Assembly (NCBI GenBank): GCA_003255025.1
Contig: QANY01006224.1
Span: 620,001-684,000 of the forward strand
Origin: Datisca glomerata
Taxonomy: Eukaryota > Streptophyta > Magnoliopsida > Cucurbitales > Datiscaceae
Direction: 5' to 3'
DNA: 64,000 bases
In this document: positions 44,753-55,849 of the stretch, in pieces
Layout of the letters: the number at the start of each line of letters is the position of its first letter
Position numbering within the stretch: position 1 is the first letter of the stretch
Made by a program: the position numbers and the translations under genes
Notes under the pieces: model-generated
Seen by the model: the letters and a program-made list of their open reading frames with translations, nothing else
Told to the model about the DNA's origin: nothing
Database searches by the model: none

Positions 44753-45510
44753 GTGACTACAATATCTGTCAACATCAACAACATTCCCATTTTTACTGGG
44801 ATAGACTTTAAAGATTGGAAAGATAACATGTTGATTGTTCTTGGCTGCATGAATCCAGACCTTGCACTCAGGACAAAGGAACGCGCCCCTCTTATGGATG
44901 GAAGTTCTTATAATGCCAGGAAGAACTTTGAGAGGTGGGATCACTCAAACCGTATGAGTCTAATGATCATAAAGCGTGACATTCCAGAGGCATTCAGGGG
45001 TGCGGTATCCGAGAAGATAACCAATACCAAAGAGTTCCTTACTAAGATTGAAAAGCATTTTACCGAAAATGATAAAGCAGAAACAAGCACGCTTTTGCAA
45101 TGTTTGATTCGCATGAACTATAGATACAAAGGGAACATAAGGGAGTACATTATGGAAATTTCTAACATTGCTTCAAAACTTAAGGCACTCAAGTTTGAGC
45201 TGTCAAATGACTTGCTTATACATTTGGTATTGATATCTCTTCCTGCATAATGTAGTCAGTTTCAAATCAGTTATGAGAAATGGACTCTCAATGAGCTCAT
45301 TTCATATTGTGTGTAAGAGGAAGAGAGAATGAAACATAATCATAAAAAGTGCTCATTTGACTAGCACCTCTAAGGGCAAAGACAAAAGGAGAAAAAAAGG
45401 ATAAAGAAGCTGCTAAGGGTCCAACGGAACAGAAATAACGTAAGGACAATGACAGTTGTTTCTTTTGTTGGAAGCCTGGACATGTAAATAAGGACTGTAC
45501 CAAATATCAA
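44753..45510 (+). pseudogene. Copia element D gag with zinc knuckle
   Basis: 44753-45250 is an open frame of 165 codons, the longest clean copia segment here. It reads FTGIDFKDWKDNMLIVLGCM, then KNFERWDHSNRMSLMIIKRD, TKIEKHFTENDKAETSTLL and REYIMEISNIASKLKALKF, the pattern of the plant copia gag (UBN2-type) domain. It ends in a TAA after LISLPA. After a frame change, a complete CCHC zinc knuckle lies at 45457-45498 (CFFCWKPGHVNKDC), with all four ligands kept. Gag forms the particle shell and the knuckle binds RNA. The TAA and the frame change separate the two, so the protein is broken. Confidence 0.85.
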
Positions 45511-45569
45511 GCATGGCGTGTAAAAGAAAGGTACATATCTTACTTTGGTCTGTTCTGAGGTAAATTTGG

Positions 45570-46440
45570 CTTTAGTACCTAGAAACACTTGGTGGTTAGA
45601 TTTTGGTGCCTCTGTACATAAGTGTTTATATGCAAGGTTGCCTAAGTTACCGAAATTCAACTGATGTTGAAAGATACATCTATGTGGGAGATTGAGAATC
45701 AGTAGAAGTAGAGGCTATTGGGCATTATAGGTTGTTATTGAAAACTGGATCTTATTTTGATTTATTTTATACTTGTGTTTTACCGTCGTTTAGACGGAAT
45801 TTGGTTTCTGTTTCTAAGTTAGAGAAATTAGGTTATTTTTGTTCATTTGGAAACAATCAGTTTAGTTTATCAATAAATTCAAACCTTGTTGGAACTGGTT
45901 TTCTTATTGTTTATGATAACGTATATTTGCTTGATGTTAATACCTCTTATAGTCAAGCCTTGCATGTGGAATCACGAGGTACTATAAAGAAAATAATAAG
46001 AAAAATTCAGCCACACTTTGACACAAACACTTAGGTCATATCTCCAAAATGAGAATTCATAGGCTTCTGTTAGATGGCATTTTAGAATCCATTTTTTTTC
46101 AGACCTTAACGTCTGTGTTGAGTGTATCAAGGGAAAACATACCAAACAAAAGATATTAGGTGCCAATAGAGCAACAAACGTCTTAGAATTAATTTATACA
46201 GACATATATGGGCCATTTCCTAAGGCTTCGTGGAATGGTCAATAGTATTTTATAACGTCCATAGATGAATACTCTAGATATGGGTACCTATTTCTTATTC
46301 ATGATAAATCAGAGTCCTTGGGTGTGTTCAAAATATTTAAGGCCGAAGTTGAGAATCAACTTAACAAAATGATTAAAAGTGTCAGATCTAACCGTGGTGA
46401 TGATTATTATGTTAGATCTAACGGTTCAAGAGAAAATGTC
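45570..46440 (+). pseudogene. Copia element D protease and N-terminal integrase
   Basis: WWLDFGAS at about 45590-45613 marks the aspartic protease; Phe replaces the usual Ser/Thr of the D-(S/T)-G active site. 45732-46034 continues with FRRNLVSVSKLEKLGYFCSF and NVYLLDVNTSY, then the pre-integrase zinc region. Integrase traces follow: CVECIKGKHTKQKI, then YTDIYGPFPKASWNGQ and FITSIDEYSRYGYLFLI, which keep the first two catalytic Asp contexts. Stops interrupt, and the sequence is broken at about 46440 by a foreign segment. Confidence 0.75.
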
Positions 46441-46835
46441 TTACATGGCTGAGTGGAGGGTCACTCTGCTAACCGAAGCCGGCGTCAGTCCTTCCCAAAA
46501 GGGACTGGAACCGCTCCACATATATCTATTTCGGAACGAGCCTTAACTGACACTGCTGCTGCTACTGGTCTTGACACAAAAAATGATGTCGATAGAGTCA
46601 AGCGGGAACAAAGCCCCTGGATTTCAAAGTCAAGTTTCTCGCTTCTTGCTTTAGAAAGATTGCAGCGGTAGGAGTCGATCGGATGCAGGGAAGCCCAGGC
46701 AATTCGTTTCTATCAATCATTCGTCAGGAAGCAGTAGAGAAAGAATCGTCTTTTGAAATCTCATTGTTGAAGGCGACTGAAAAAAGATAGGAAAATCTTT
46801 GATAGCCATCTCGCTAATAAATCATTTTTTCAAGG
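46441..46835. other. Foreign segment inside copia D integrase, organelle-like composition
   Basis: About 395 bases interrupt the integrase between RSNRGDDYYV..NGSREN and GPFTQFLEEF-like sequence. The segment is clearly richer in G and C than its flanks (GGGACTGGAACCGCTCC, GGAAGCCCAGGCAATTCG) and lacks A/T runs. Wording and composition resemble plant mitochondrial intergenic DNA, so a mitochondrial-to-nuclear transfer is plausible but not proven. The 46453-46671 open frame inside it is not a known protein. Confidence 0.45.
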
Positions 46836-46911
46836 CCATTTACCCAATTCCTAGAGGAATTCGGAATAGTCCCTTAGTGCACCATGCCAGGTTCACCTAG
46901 CATGAATGGTG
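46836..46911 (+). pseudogene. Copia element D integrase, resumed
   Basis: It reads FLEEFGIVP, one stop, then CTMPGSPSMNGV. This is the stretch around the third catalytic residue (Glu) that follows in copia integrases; the LTR-A insertion cuts it just before that Glu. Confidence 0.8.
46907..46911. repeat. Target-site duplication, left copy (solo LTR-A)
   Basis: TGGTG, versus TGGTC at 52016-52020 (four of five match). Confidence 0.7.
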
Positions 46912-47329
46912 TGTTAGAGGTTATGCGCTCAAAGTATATGTATTGACATTGTACTATAAAATTTAATGAAATTATATTTTTCTTATAATTATTCTTTTAC
47001 ATTATTTTTGAATAATTTATTTAAATATCTAAAAATTCAAAATTCATTAATGAGACTATGATCTTGTATTAATACGAGAGAATTAAGATAATAGATAATG
47101 AATAAAAATGTCAGCAACATATTAAAGTATTGAATCTTTAATGTTGCTAGTACGGTTCACTAAGCATTATAAATGCATGTGATCTAGATCTGGATCATTG
47201 ATGTGAATAGACATTTTAGTGAATGTATTTTATATAATAAGATTATACATGATAAGACTGATGTGAGTTAATATCTTTATTAACATATTATTTATCATAA
47301 ATATTTAATATACATCAATCTGATGATCA

Positions 47330-47334
47330 TATAT
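47330..47334. repeat. Target-site duplication, left copy (gypsy-type solo LTR)
   Basis: TATAT, identical to 50266-50270. Confidence 0.85.
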
Positions 47335-47689
47335 TGTAATATCCCGACCCTTCGTAAATGAACATTATAAAATTGATTTAAAAAATAAAGTGAGATTAAA
47401 ATTTGATTTTAAAAAGTGATTATTTGTAATTTTGGTAAAATAATTTTAATTATATATGGTTTAGTTTAAATTTTAATTATTCAATTTTAAAAGAGTTTTA
47501 ATTTATATTATAAAATTTTAGCTCACTCACACCATATGCTTATGTATATCCTAGTATTACCCTAACCCTATTTTATCATTGATTAAGCAATCTCAACCCT
47601 CAATTGAAAATCACTCACACTACATGCATATACACCCTAAACCAACCTTTAACCTATTATATATATATATATATTCCAAAATAACTTCT

Positions 47690-48340
47690 TCTCTCCCAGC
47701 TCTCTCCTCCCCTTGCAGCCTCTCCTCCCCCGCACAGCCACCTGCATGCCAGCAACTTTTCTCCTCCGTTGGTCTCTCTCTAATTAAATTTGGGTAATAT
47801 TCTTCTCTTTCTTTCTTGATTTCTTTCTTTAATCTATTTCTCTCTCTCGTCCCTGCTTTGTCTTCCTCTCCCTGTTTCTTCCCCTTTCTGTTTTTCTCTT
47901 CTCTTTTCCTCTGTTTCTCTCTAACCCTTTGTTGCTCTCCTTCCCTCCCTCTATTTTTCTCTCTCTCAGCTATCCCCTTGTTCTTTCTTCATCCCTCACT
48001 GTTTTTTTATTCTTCCCATCTCTGTTTCTTTCTCCTTCTCGTTCTCTCTCTCTCTCTCATTTTCTCTCTCTCTGACTCTCTTTTCATCATTCCTCTCTCT
48101 CTCTCTCTTTCTCTCTCTCTCCCTTTGTTTCTGCCATCACTGGCGGTTTATCACCGAGTCCCCCTTTCCCCTTCCCTCTGTTTCCCTTTCTCTCGCCCTT
48201 TGTTGCTTCTCTCTACATCCCTCTCTCTCTCTTCCCCTCACAGATTCCCTCACTGTTTTTCTTCCCCTATTTGTTTCTCTCTCCTTCTCATTTTCTCTCT
48301 CTCTCTCTGTTCCCCATGTCTTGTCGTGCTTTCTGTTCTG
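47690..48340 (+). repeat. C/T-rich low-complexity tract
   Basis: Dense CTCTCTCTCT and TTCCCTCTGT words on the plus strand. A 206-codon Ser/Leu/Phe-rich frame over it is a composition artefact. Confidence 0.85.
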
Positions 48341-48689
48341 CAACTAGGTCTTGCACCCAGTTGCTCTGTCCTGAACCGGTTCATCATGAACCGAACCAGT
48401 TCAGCTTACTCAGACCAGTCTGAACCGGTCCATTAGATAAAATCGAACCGAACTGGTCCGAACCAGCCTGGTCTGAACCATTTAACCCGAAGCTTTATCT
48501 TTTGACTCTGGACCCGATATTTTATTTTCCGACCTCGTTCTGACCGTTTTGCAATATTTTAATTAAATCTATATTTTCTATTTATATGATATTTAAAATG
48601 TGTTTATATTATTTTATTTCAAAATAATTTAGTGATTATATTTTTTGGATTTCAGGTCATTAATTGTTTAATTCATTCTTCCATTTCAG

Positions 48690-48905
48690 GTAAGTGGGCT
48701 TACATGATAGTGTGACTCCTATTGTTATAAATGTATATGCTTTGTGTAAGTGGGCTTATATAATGGTGTGACTCCCATTGTTATAAATGTATATACTTTG
48801 TGTAAGTGATTTTATATCGTGATGTGATCTATGTGTGATAAATATATGTGCTTGAGTAAGTGAAATTACATTGTAATGTGACCCACGTGTGATAAATGTG
48901 ATATG
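48690..48905. repeat. 56-bp tandem repeat, about four copies
   Basis: GTAAGTGGGCTTA..TGTGACTCC begins at 48690 and 48746. Diverged copies follow at about 48802 and 48855, with a further trace at 48965. Confidence 0.85.
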
Positions 48906-49327
48906 TGTTATTCTCATCAGCTTTAATTGTCTATAAGCATGTTACGTTCGTATATATGTTTGTGTAAGTTGACTTATATAACGATGTGATTTTGATATTA
49001 TAATCGTATCATGTATTCATTATCTGTTTAAACATTTTTCAGTAATTATTATATTGGGTTAACACTTTGGTAATTGATTACTGTTCAGTTATTAATGTGA
49101 TTATCATGAGATAAATGCTCTGAGTACGACTGATTTTGCGTAGTATGTTATCACGTTTGATTTTGTTATATGTATCAGTATGCATTATATGATTAGTTTT
49201 TGTCATACGTTGAATTCTGCAAGTTACGAGGTTAATTCATTCAAGTGGTAATTAAGCAAAATATGAAATTAAGCATGACCTTTAGTTAACAAGAAATCAG
49301 GACTGTTCACGTTATGTTCTGTTAAAC

Positions 49328-49555
49328 GAATGAGGTGTCATCTGTTCATGCTTTCGCCACACATAGGGTGTCATCTGTTCATGTTTTGGTCATTCATTGG
49401 GTGTCATCTGTAAATGTTTTCCGTCACTCATGAGGTGCCATCTGTTCACGTTTTTCGTCACCTTTGAGTGCCATCTATTCTGTCGCCTAATGAGTGTCAT
49501 TTGTTTCATCGCCTGATGTGTGCCATCTATTTCGTCACCCAATTCGTCATGATGT
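49328..49555. repeat. Tandem repeat of GTGTCATCTGTTCATG-type units
   Basis: About seven units of 27-42 bases share (G/A)GGTG(T/C)CATCTGTT and TCGTCAC words, and shorten towards the right. Confidence 0.8.
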
Positions 49556-50265
49556 GTTTCAGTTAACGTGTGTCAGTTCTGATTAGGTTATTAACTAGAG
49601 GATATGATAAACCAAGATATGATTAAGATTGTTAAATGATTCTTTTTGAGACACGTGTTATCTGCGTGCTATGTTAAGCCATGTCATGATCAAGTACGTT
49701 ATTTTATTTTATTTATGTTATATGTCAAGTTCAGTTATGTTATGTCATGATTGCATTTATGACACATGGATGCATGTTATTATGTGAGTTTGCTTACTGA
49801 GTATTTTAAAATACTCATTACCCCATAGTTATTTATGATGCAGGTGGTAATGGTGAGTAGCATGAGTGGGAGAATGCCATAACCTGTTAGATCAGAGAAA
49901 TTTATGTGTTCGGTTTATGATTTGATTTAAAACTTAGTAAAACATTTTCTGTTAACCTTGGTTATTCAAGTAGTTTATTTTACGTTATGATTTTCTACGA
50001 ATTATGATGAGTGAAAGTTTCATAAATTATGGATTTCAAGTTTTGACTTTATTTCAAAATTTAATTCAGTTCTTCGAGGTTTGATTAATTATGCATTTAA
50101 GACACTTTAATGCTTCCGCTATTTAAGGTCAGAGTTTTTCCATCATGAGTAATTTAAGAATTTTCAATTTGGGAATTTTCTCAAAATTAGGGTTTGTTTC
50201 GAATTGGAGATTTCAAAATTATGAAATTACACGTATGTTTAATCCTTGGGGATCGGGGCGTCACA

Positions 50266-50270
50266 TATAT
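50266..50270. repeat. Target-site duplication, right copy (gypsy-type solo LTR)
   Basis: TATAT, identical to 47330-47334. Confidence 0.85.
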
Positions 50271-52015
50271 AGATCATTCTGAATCCTGAGTGGTCATGAA
50301 CTTCTATACATGTTTATTGGATCTTTTGATTCATTCGTTTAAGCTTTGTTTGTAAAACAAACTAGTGACTATTATTTTGGAGTTTTAGTGATATAGATGG
50401 CTGGGAACATGATCTGACAAGATTTGGAATCCAAGCTTTCTTAACGCATCGTATATTGGTTCCCTTAAGTGCTATTTCTAGAACTGAATGGTTATTGAGC
50501 TCAAATTTATAATACGATTATAAATTAGTCATTCACTAGTGAATTAATTGTACTTAATGATCAAAAAGTAATTAGAAGGGTAAAACAATAATTTTGACTA
50601 ACTCTAATTTACGAACCAATAATTGGAGGACATAATTATATGAAATGATTATATCAATGGACTAGATGAGAATACTCTGTAAATACATTCTATAATCTCT
50701 AAGAGTACGATTTCACATTTATAGTAAAATAATTATTGAATTAATAGGTAAGATTATTTAATTATTAATCTAGTTTATCGAAACTTAAGATTATAGGTCC
50801 ATGGTCCTCAAGTCACCTCTGTACTATGTAGTCTAGGGTGTGAATATTTTAGGACATGAGAAAATGACTGACTTGTAAAATAAATTTTTATTTTAGAGCA
50901 AGTACGTAATTAATTAAGAATTAATTAATTGAATTATTTATACATAAATTTTAGAAATTACACATACACACATATATATAAATAATTATATCGATTAATA
51001 TTCTAATTTGTTAGAATATCTAATTTGTAAAATTAGATAATTATAAATTATTATAAGATAATAATTTGAATCAACTAAATCTGTTATTTGTGAACTAACA
51101 GATAAGTTACTTGATAGGAATAATCACATATCTTAATTTTAAATTAACTGATATTTAGATATTTATCAGAGTAAAATAAATATTTAATTCGTAGTAATTA
51201 CCACGTGTCAATCACCGATTGAGAATCATAGATTGACATGAACTACTGTAGTGTCAGGTGACATTACATTATTAGGGTGCAATACTGTAGTGTCACACGA
51301 CACTATATTATTGTCGTGAGGCACTGTGATAGCTCACGACAACTGCAGTGCCGTGTGGCATTACAATTATGCACAAATTGCAATGATAATTTTGAAATTA
51401 AATATTATTTTCAGTTTATCCCTAAAAATCTGATATGCAATTATCTAAAAAATATATAGATATTTTGTTATTGGTCTTAGTGTTGATACAGAGTGAAGAA
51501 TATAATTGCTATCAGGGTGAATTTTCTCTGTGATTAAAAAAGTTAATAAAAAAGCTCTGAAAGAATAATCATCGTATTCTCTTAGAGGATTGTCTCACAA
51601 AATTAATCATTCTTAGTCTATATCTAGATCTCATGTGTTGAGTACATCTAGAGACAGAAAAAATGTCTTTGATTATTCTCCATGCCCACACACGTCCTAG
51701 TGCGTTTGAGGATTGACTTGGAAGATCTTGGTGTGGATCTTGAAGTCTGTTGTTATGGGAACGCAGGATCGTTGGTTTACGAGGGTGCTTGATATAAATT
51801 GCAAGAGGTATATGATTCTTATCCATGTATGTCTTGGATTTAATATATAAATTTATAATAGATTTTGAGTGAAAAGAGTTTTTCAATAGAAGTTTTTATT
51901 TTGAAAACTGTTGCGTAGCACTTGTTTTCTTTTTATCGAAAAACATACGATCCATTTTTAATAAATTTTTATAAGTCACCACGTCTCTGCCGCGCTTCCG
52001 CCGCCTTTTCCAACA

Positions 52016-52020
52016 TGGTC
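52016..52020. repeat. Target-site duplication, right copy (solo LTR-A)
   Basis: TGGTC, versus TGGTG at 46907-46911. Confidence 0.7.
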
Positions 52021-54240
52021 TTACTGAAAGATGAAATAGAATCCATAAATTGATGAGTATGATTAGTCATTCTATCTTACTAGAATCACTTTGGGGATAA
52101 ATATTAAAGACACCAACTTATATCCTTAATAAAGTAGCAACTAAAGTAGTTGTCAAAACACCTTATGACCATTGGACAAGGAAAAAGCCTAGTTTGAAGC
52201 GTTTTCACATTTAGAGATGTCTAGATGAGGCAAGACATAAGAGAGGTTTTCAACCTCAAGATCAGGGGTTTAAACCCCATGTTGTATCCCCCTCCCCATT
52301 GACAAAAAAAACAGTGAACAACTACTTTATTGGCTATTCTAAATCAATAGGCTACAAGTTCTATGATCCTACGCTAAGGAAGATTTTTGAGACGAGAACT
52401 GCATCATTTATTTAGGATATTGAGTTTAGGGAGAGAAATAAAGTCAAAGATATTGTATTTGAGGAGGAATCATCTTCGATTCCTACTAAAGTCACTACTT
52501 TTGACAGTGTGCAGGTTTTCATGCCCAACATGGATCAAGATTAGAACCAGAACAAGAACAAGATAAAGTCGAAAACTCCCCATTCAAGTTGAAATTAATG
52601 TTCAAGAAGAACAAACTCAACAATCTCAAGATGCAATGTCACTAAGGAGATCTATGAGAGAAATGAGAAGTGCTATTTCAGATGATTATATGGTATTTCT
52701 CTAAGAAAATGAGAAAAATAATGAATTGGTGGAAGATGATCCAATCAACTTCCACCAAGCCGTGCAAGATATTAACTCTCAAAAGTGGATTAAAGCTATG
52801 AATAAAGAGTATAAGTCTATGCAAGACAATCAAGTTTTGGATCTTGTCCCTTTACCTGAAGGTATGAAGCCAATTGGTTGTAAATAGATGTTTAAAACTA
52901 AAAAAGATTCAAAAGGTAATGTAGAAAGTTATAAGGCTTGTCTTGTAGCTAAAAGCTTTACTTAAAAGGAAGGCATTGACTTTAAAAATACTTTCTTTTT
53001 TATTTCAACGAGAGACTCTTTTAGAATAATTATGGTGCTTGTTGCACATTTTGATCTTGAGCTACATTAGATGGATGTGAATACTGCATTTCTTAATGGA
53101 GACATTGATGAAACAATTTATATAGTGCAACCAGAAAACTTTGTGGTCAGAGATCTAAAGAATATGGTTTGTAAATTACAGAAATCCATCTTTGGCCTCA
53201 AACAAGCTTACCGTCAATGGTACCACAAATTTAATCAGATAATCATCTCATTTGGCTTTGAGAAAAATATGGTAGATGATTGTGTGTATGAAAAGTTCAT
53301 TAGGAGTAAGCTAATATTCATGATTTTATTTGTTGATGATATATTGCTTGCCAGTAATGATTTAGGCATGTTACATGAGACCAAGAGGTTTCTTTCTAAG
53401 AATTTTAAAATGAATGATCTTGGTGATGCTTCTTTTGTTTTAGAGATCCAGATACTCTGAGATCGGTCTCGGGGTATTCTTGCATTATTACAAAATAGCT
53501 ATATAGAAAAAATGCTTAAAAGTTTTGGTATGCAATACTGTAAACCAGGTGACACCCTTGCCGCTAAAGGAGACAAGTTTTGTCTCAATCAGTGCCCTAA
53601 GAATAGCCTCGAAACTAAGGAAATGTAGAATATTCTTTATGCATCTGCTATGGGGAGTCTAATGTATGCTTAGGCCTGTACGCGTCCGGACATTGCGTAC
53701 ATCATTGGTGTATTTGGGAAGATATCTTAGTAACCCTGAGATATTTATAGATAATAAAAGATTACATATTCATGTATAAAAGGTCAGATCAGTTAGAGAT
53801 CATTGGGTATTCCAACTCTGATTTTGCTGGATGCCAAGATAGTAGAAGATTCACTTCAGGCTACATTTATAGCTTCATTTCTTGGAGGAGTGACAAGCAA
53901 ACACTCATAGCTTCATCCACCATGGCAGTAGGATTTGTAGCATGTTATGAGCCATCCAATAATGGAATATGGTTGTTAAACTTTGTCACTGGGTTGCACA
54001 TGGTTGAGAACATTGAAAGACCACTAAAGTTATATTGTGATAATAAATCAGTAATTTTATATTCCAACAACAACATGATCTCATCTAAGTTAAAGCATAT
54101 TGAGATTAAGTTTCTGGTTGTAAAAAAAGGATACAGAGTGGTCAGATGTCCATAGAGCATATTGGGACAAACTCTATGATAGTGGATCCTCTCACTAAGG
54201 GATTACCACCCAAGATCTTTCACAAGCACATTGCTCACAT
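52021..54240 (+). pseudogene. Copia element D: integrase end, reverse transcriptase, RNase H
   Basis: Integrase resumes with NTLYP..PLDKEKA-type traces (52120-52200). A short foreign piece at about 52240-52310 contains a GGGGTTTAAACCCC palindrome. The integrase C-terminus then reads YFIGYSKSIGYKFYDPTLRK (52327-52385). Reverse transcriptase starts at about 52760 (KWIKAMNKEYKSM, EGMKPIGCK). 53071-53460 is a clean stretch with MDVNTAFLNGDIDETIYI, SIFGLKQAYRQWYHKF and an FVDD catalytic box (53329-53340) in place of YVDD. RNase H is at 53772-54155 (IGYSNSDFAGCQDSRRFTSG, KLYCDNKSVI). Premature stops occur in each domain. The element is dead but was recently complete enough for all pol domains to be seen in order. 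Confidence 0.85.
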
Positions 54241-54679
54241 GAGTGTTATGATGTTTGAGGATATCATGGTTTAGTGGGAGTTTGTTTATTGCTTTATATT
54301 TTATTTTGAGAATATCTATGTATTTGATATTTTCTTATCATAAATAAAGTTATTCAATCCATTTCACTCTGCGATCTTATGTTGGTGTTGACATCACTAA
54401 AGTAAAGTAAGACTAGTTGAAAATAGACATGTATATATCACATTGGATGTAATTTTTCATGTTACGCATCTATGATTGATCTATGTCTTTTGATTGTAAT
54501 GGTATATGCGACCATTGATAGGTTTAGTTACAATAAAGGAAATGATCGCTTTGATCCTATGTCAATGTAGTCAATAGACGAGATTGTTTCAGATATACTT
54601 TGTGTTTGAGATAGCAAATTTTGGGAGCTCATAAAATTAAACACATTTATAAGGTTACATATGTGGCCTAATGGAAGAT

Positions 54680-54930
54680 TGTTGAAAAAATTCAACATGT
54701 GGGGGCACACATGTTAAAATTAAATGTGTTGTACTATCTTTGGATAAGCCTAATTAAATAGTCTAATTAAGAAATTCAAGTTCTAAGGCTTATGGGTATA
54801 ATTATCATTGAATTGATGTGTATTTTAATTTATTGAAGGGTCAAATTAAAAATATCAATAATTATGTATCTTTGTAATAATATATTGAAGGGTCAAATTA
54901 AAAATATCAATAATTATAGTGTAATTAATT
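54680..54930 (+). mobile_element. 3' LTR of copia element D, truncated
   Basis: It begins TGTTGAAAAAATTCAACATG and matches the LTR start at 44175. A purine-rich AATGGAAGA tract precedes it, as a polypurine tract should. Similarity is lost after about 54870. Within it, TATTGAAGGGTCAAATTAAA with an AATATCAATAATTAT tail is duplicated (54833 and 54883). Confidence 0.65.
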
Positions 54931-55560
54931 CGGTCAACTTAACGCTCGATCCTCTTAGCAGGATGACTTTGACGTACAAACCATTACATATCAATTAGAT
55001 TCGGTTATAAAATTGTACTGAACAAAGGAGGTACATATCAAATCATATGCCATTCGAAATATTGAAATTAGCCTCTTTAAGAATTTTTTGGAACTCAATT
55101 TGGAGCTTCGGGGTAAAATTTATGGTTGTTTTCATACAAGTTGTTTGTAAAGAAGATTATGTAAGACTGTAAAATTTAGAAGTTAAACTATACCAACTAG
55201 AAGTGAGCTGCATGATGAATCTTATAATATTTGAAAGATACATTAAATTTTAGAAATTATACTGAATCAATTGGAAGCCTATTACATGGTGAATCATATA
55301 TTATTACAAATATATAAAAGTCTACTTCTCGAAGAATTTTATAGAATTCATTTCGGAGCTCATGATAAAACGTGATGATAATTTTTGTGAAGGCTGTTCA
55401 GAAAAGAAGACTGTGTAGAGCAATCAGCTTCCTTTATTAAACTTCACCAACACAAGAATAGTTATGTGACAAATCATATGTTGCTACAAAACTACTGAAG
55501 TCAGCTTCTCGAAAATCTTTATGGAGTGAGATTCCAAGCTTCCTGGAGAAAGTTACGATA
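54931..55560. repeat. Three diverged repeats of about 200 bp
   Basis: Units near 55040, 55295 and 55480 share CATATGCC/GTT..GAAAT, a CTTCTCGAA-like word and a GGAGCTTCGGGG/CGGAGCTCATG-like word followed by TTATG or TGATG. Strongly diverged, with no coding potential recognised. Confidence 0.4.
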
Positions 55561-55849
55561 TATTACGTATAGACTTCTCAAAAGCAAATATGTCCGGACA
55601 AATCATGAATATGATTGAATGACACCACTCAATATTTATTTTTAACAAAAGAATCAGTTTTGAAAATGATGGGCACGAGGTATCAAACTCAGATCCTTAT
55701 GATGGAATTGTGAAATGGTATACTCGTTACATACTCATTCCATTAAGATATTATATATGTTATTTTTGTTCAACACTCTTGTCGTAGAGAAAAAAGAAAA
55801 TCAAATGGGAGAAACTCTAACAAGGAGCCCGACACGAACTCATAGGGTC

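Larger units (their letters stand above)
47335..50265 (+). mobile_element. Gypsy-type solo LTR nested in LTR-A
   Basis: It begins TGTAATATCCCGACCC and ends GATCGGGGCGTCACA, the inverted TGTRA..CCCCGAYC / GRTCGGGG..TYACA ends typical of plant Ty3/gypsy LTRs. A perfect 5-bp TATAT duplication flanks it. Sequence on either side matches the uninterrupted LTR-A at 26070-28276. It contains a C/T-rich block (47690-48340) and two tandem-repeat blocks (48690-48905 and 49328-49555). No coding domain was found, so it is read as a solo LTR of 2931 bp. Orientation is by convention. Confidence 0.88.
46912..52015 (+). mobile_element. Solo LTR of family LTR-A, itself interrupted
   Basis: It runs from TGTTAGAGGTTATGCGC to TTTTCCAACA and aligns with 26070-28276 in the opposite orientation. 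Without the nested element at 47335-50265 and one TATAT copy it is about 2.17 kb, close to the 2.21 kb of the other full copy. A 5-bp duplication with one mismatch flanks it, and copia D integrase continues on both sides. No internal region or second LTR is present, so it is a solo LTR from recombination between LTRs. The hairpin cluster of the family is at 51244-51350. Confidence 0.9.

Noticed and set aside
46453..46671. Open frame of 72 codons in the GC-richer insert
   Set aside because: No recognisable protein; it is open because of local composition. The segment is treated as possible organelle DNA instead.
47816..48436. Open frame of 206 codons rich in Ser, Leu and Phe
   Set aside because: It lies on the C/T-rich tract of a solo LTR. 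The composition keeps several frames open, and there is no domain, codon bias or start context.
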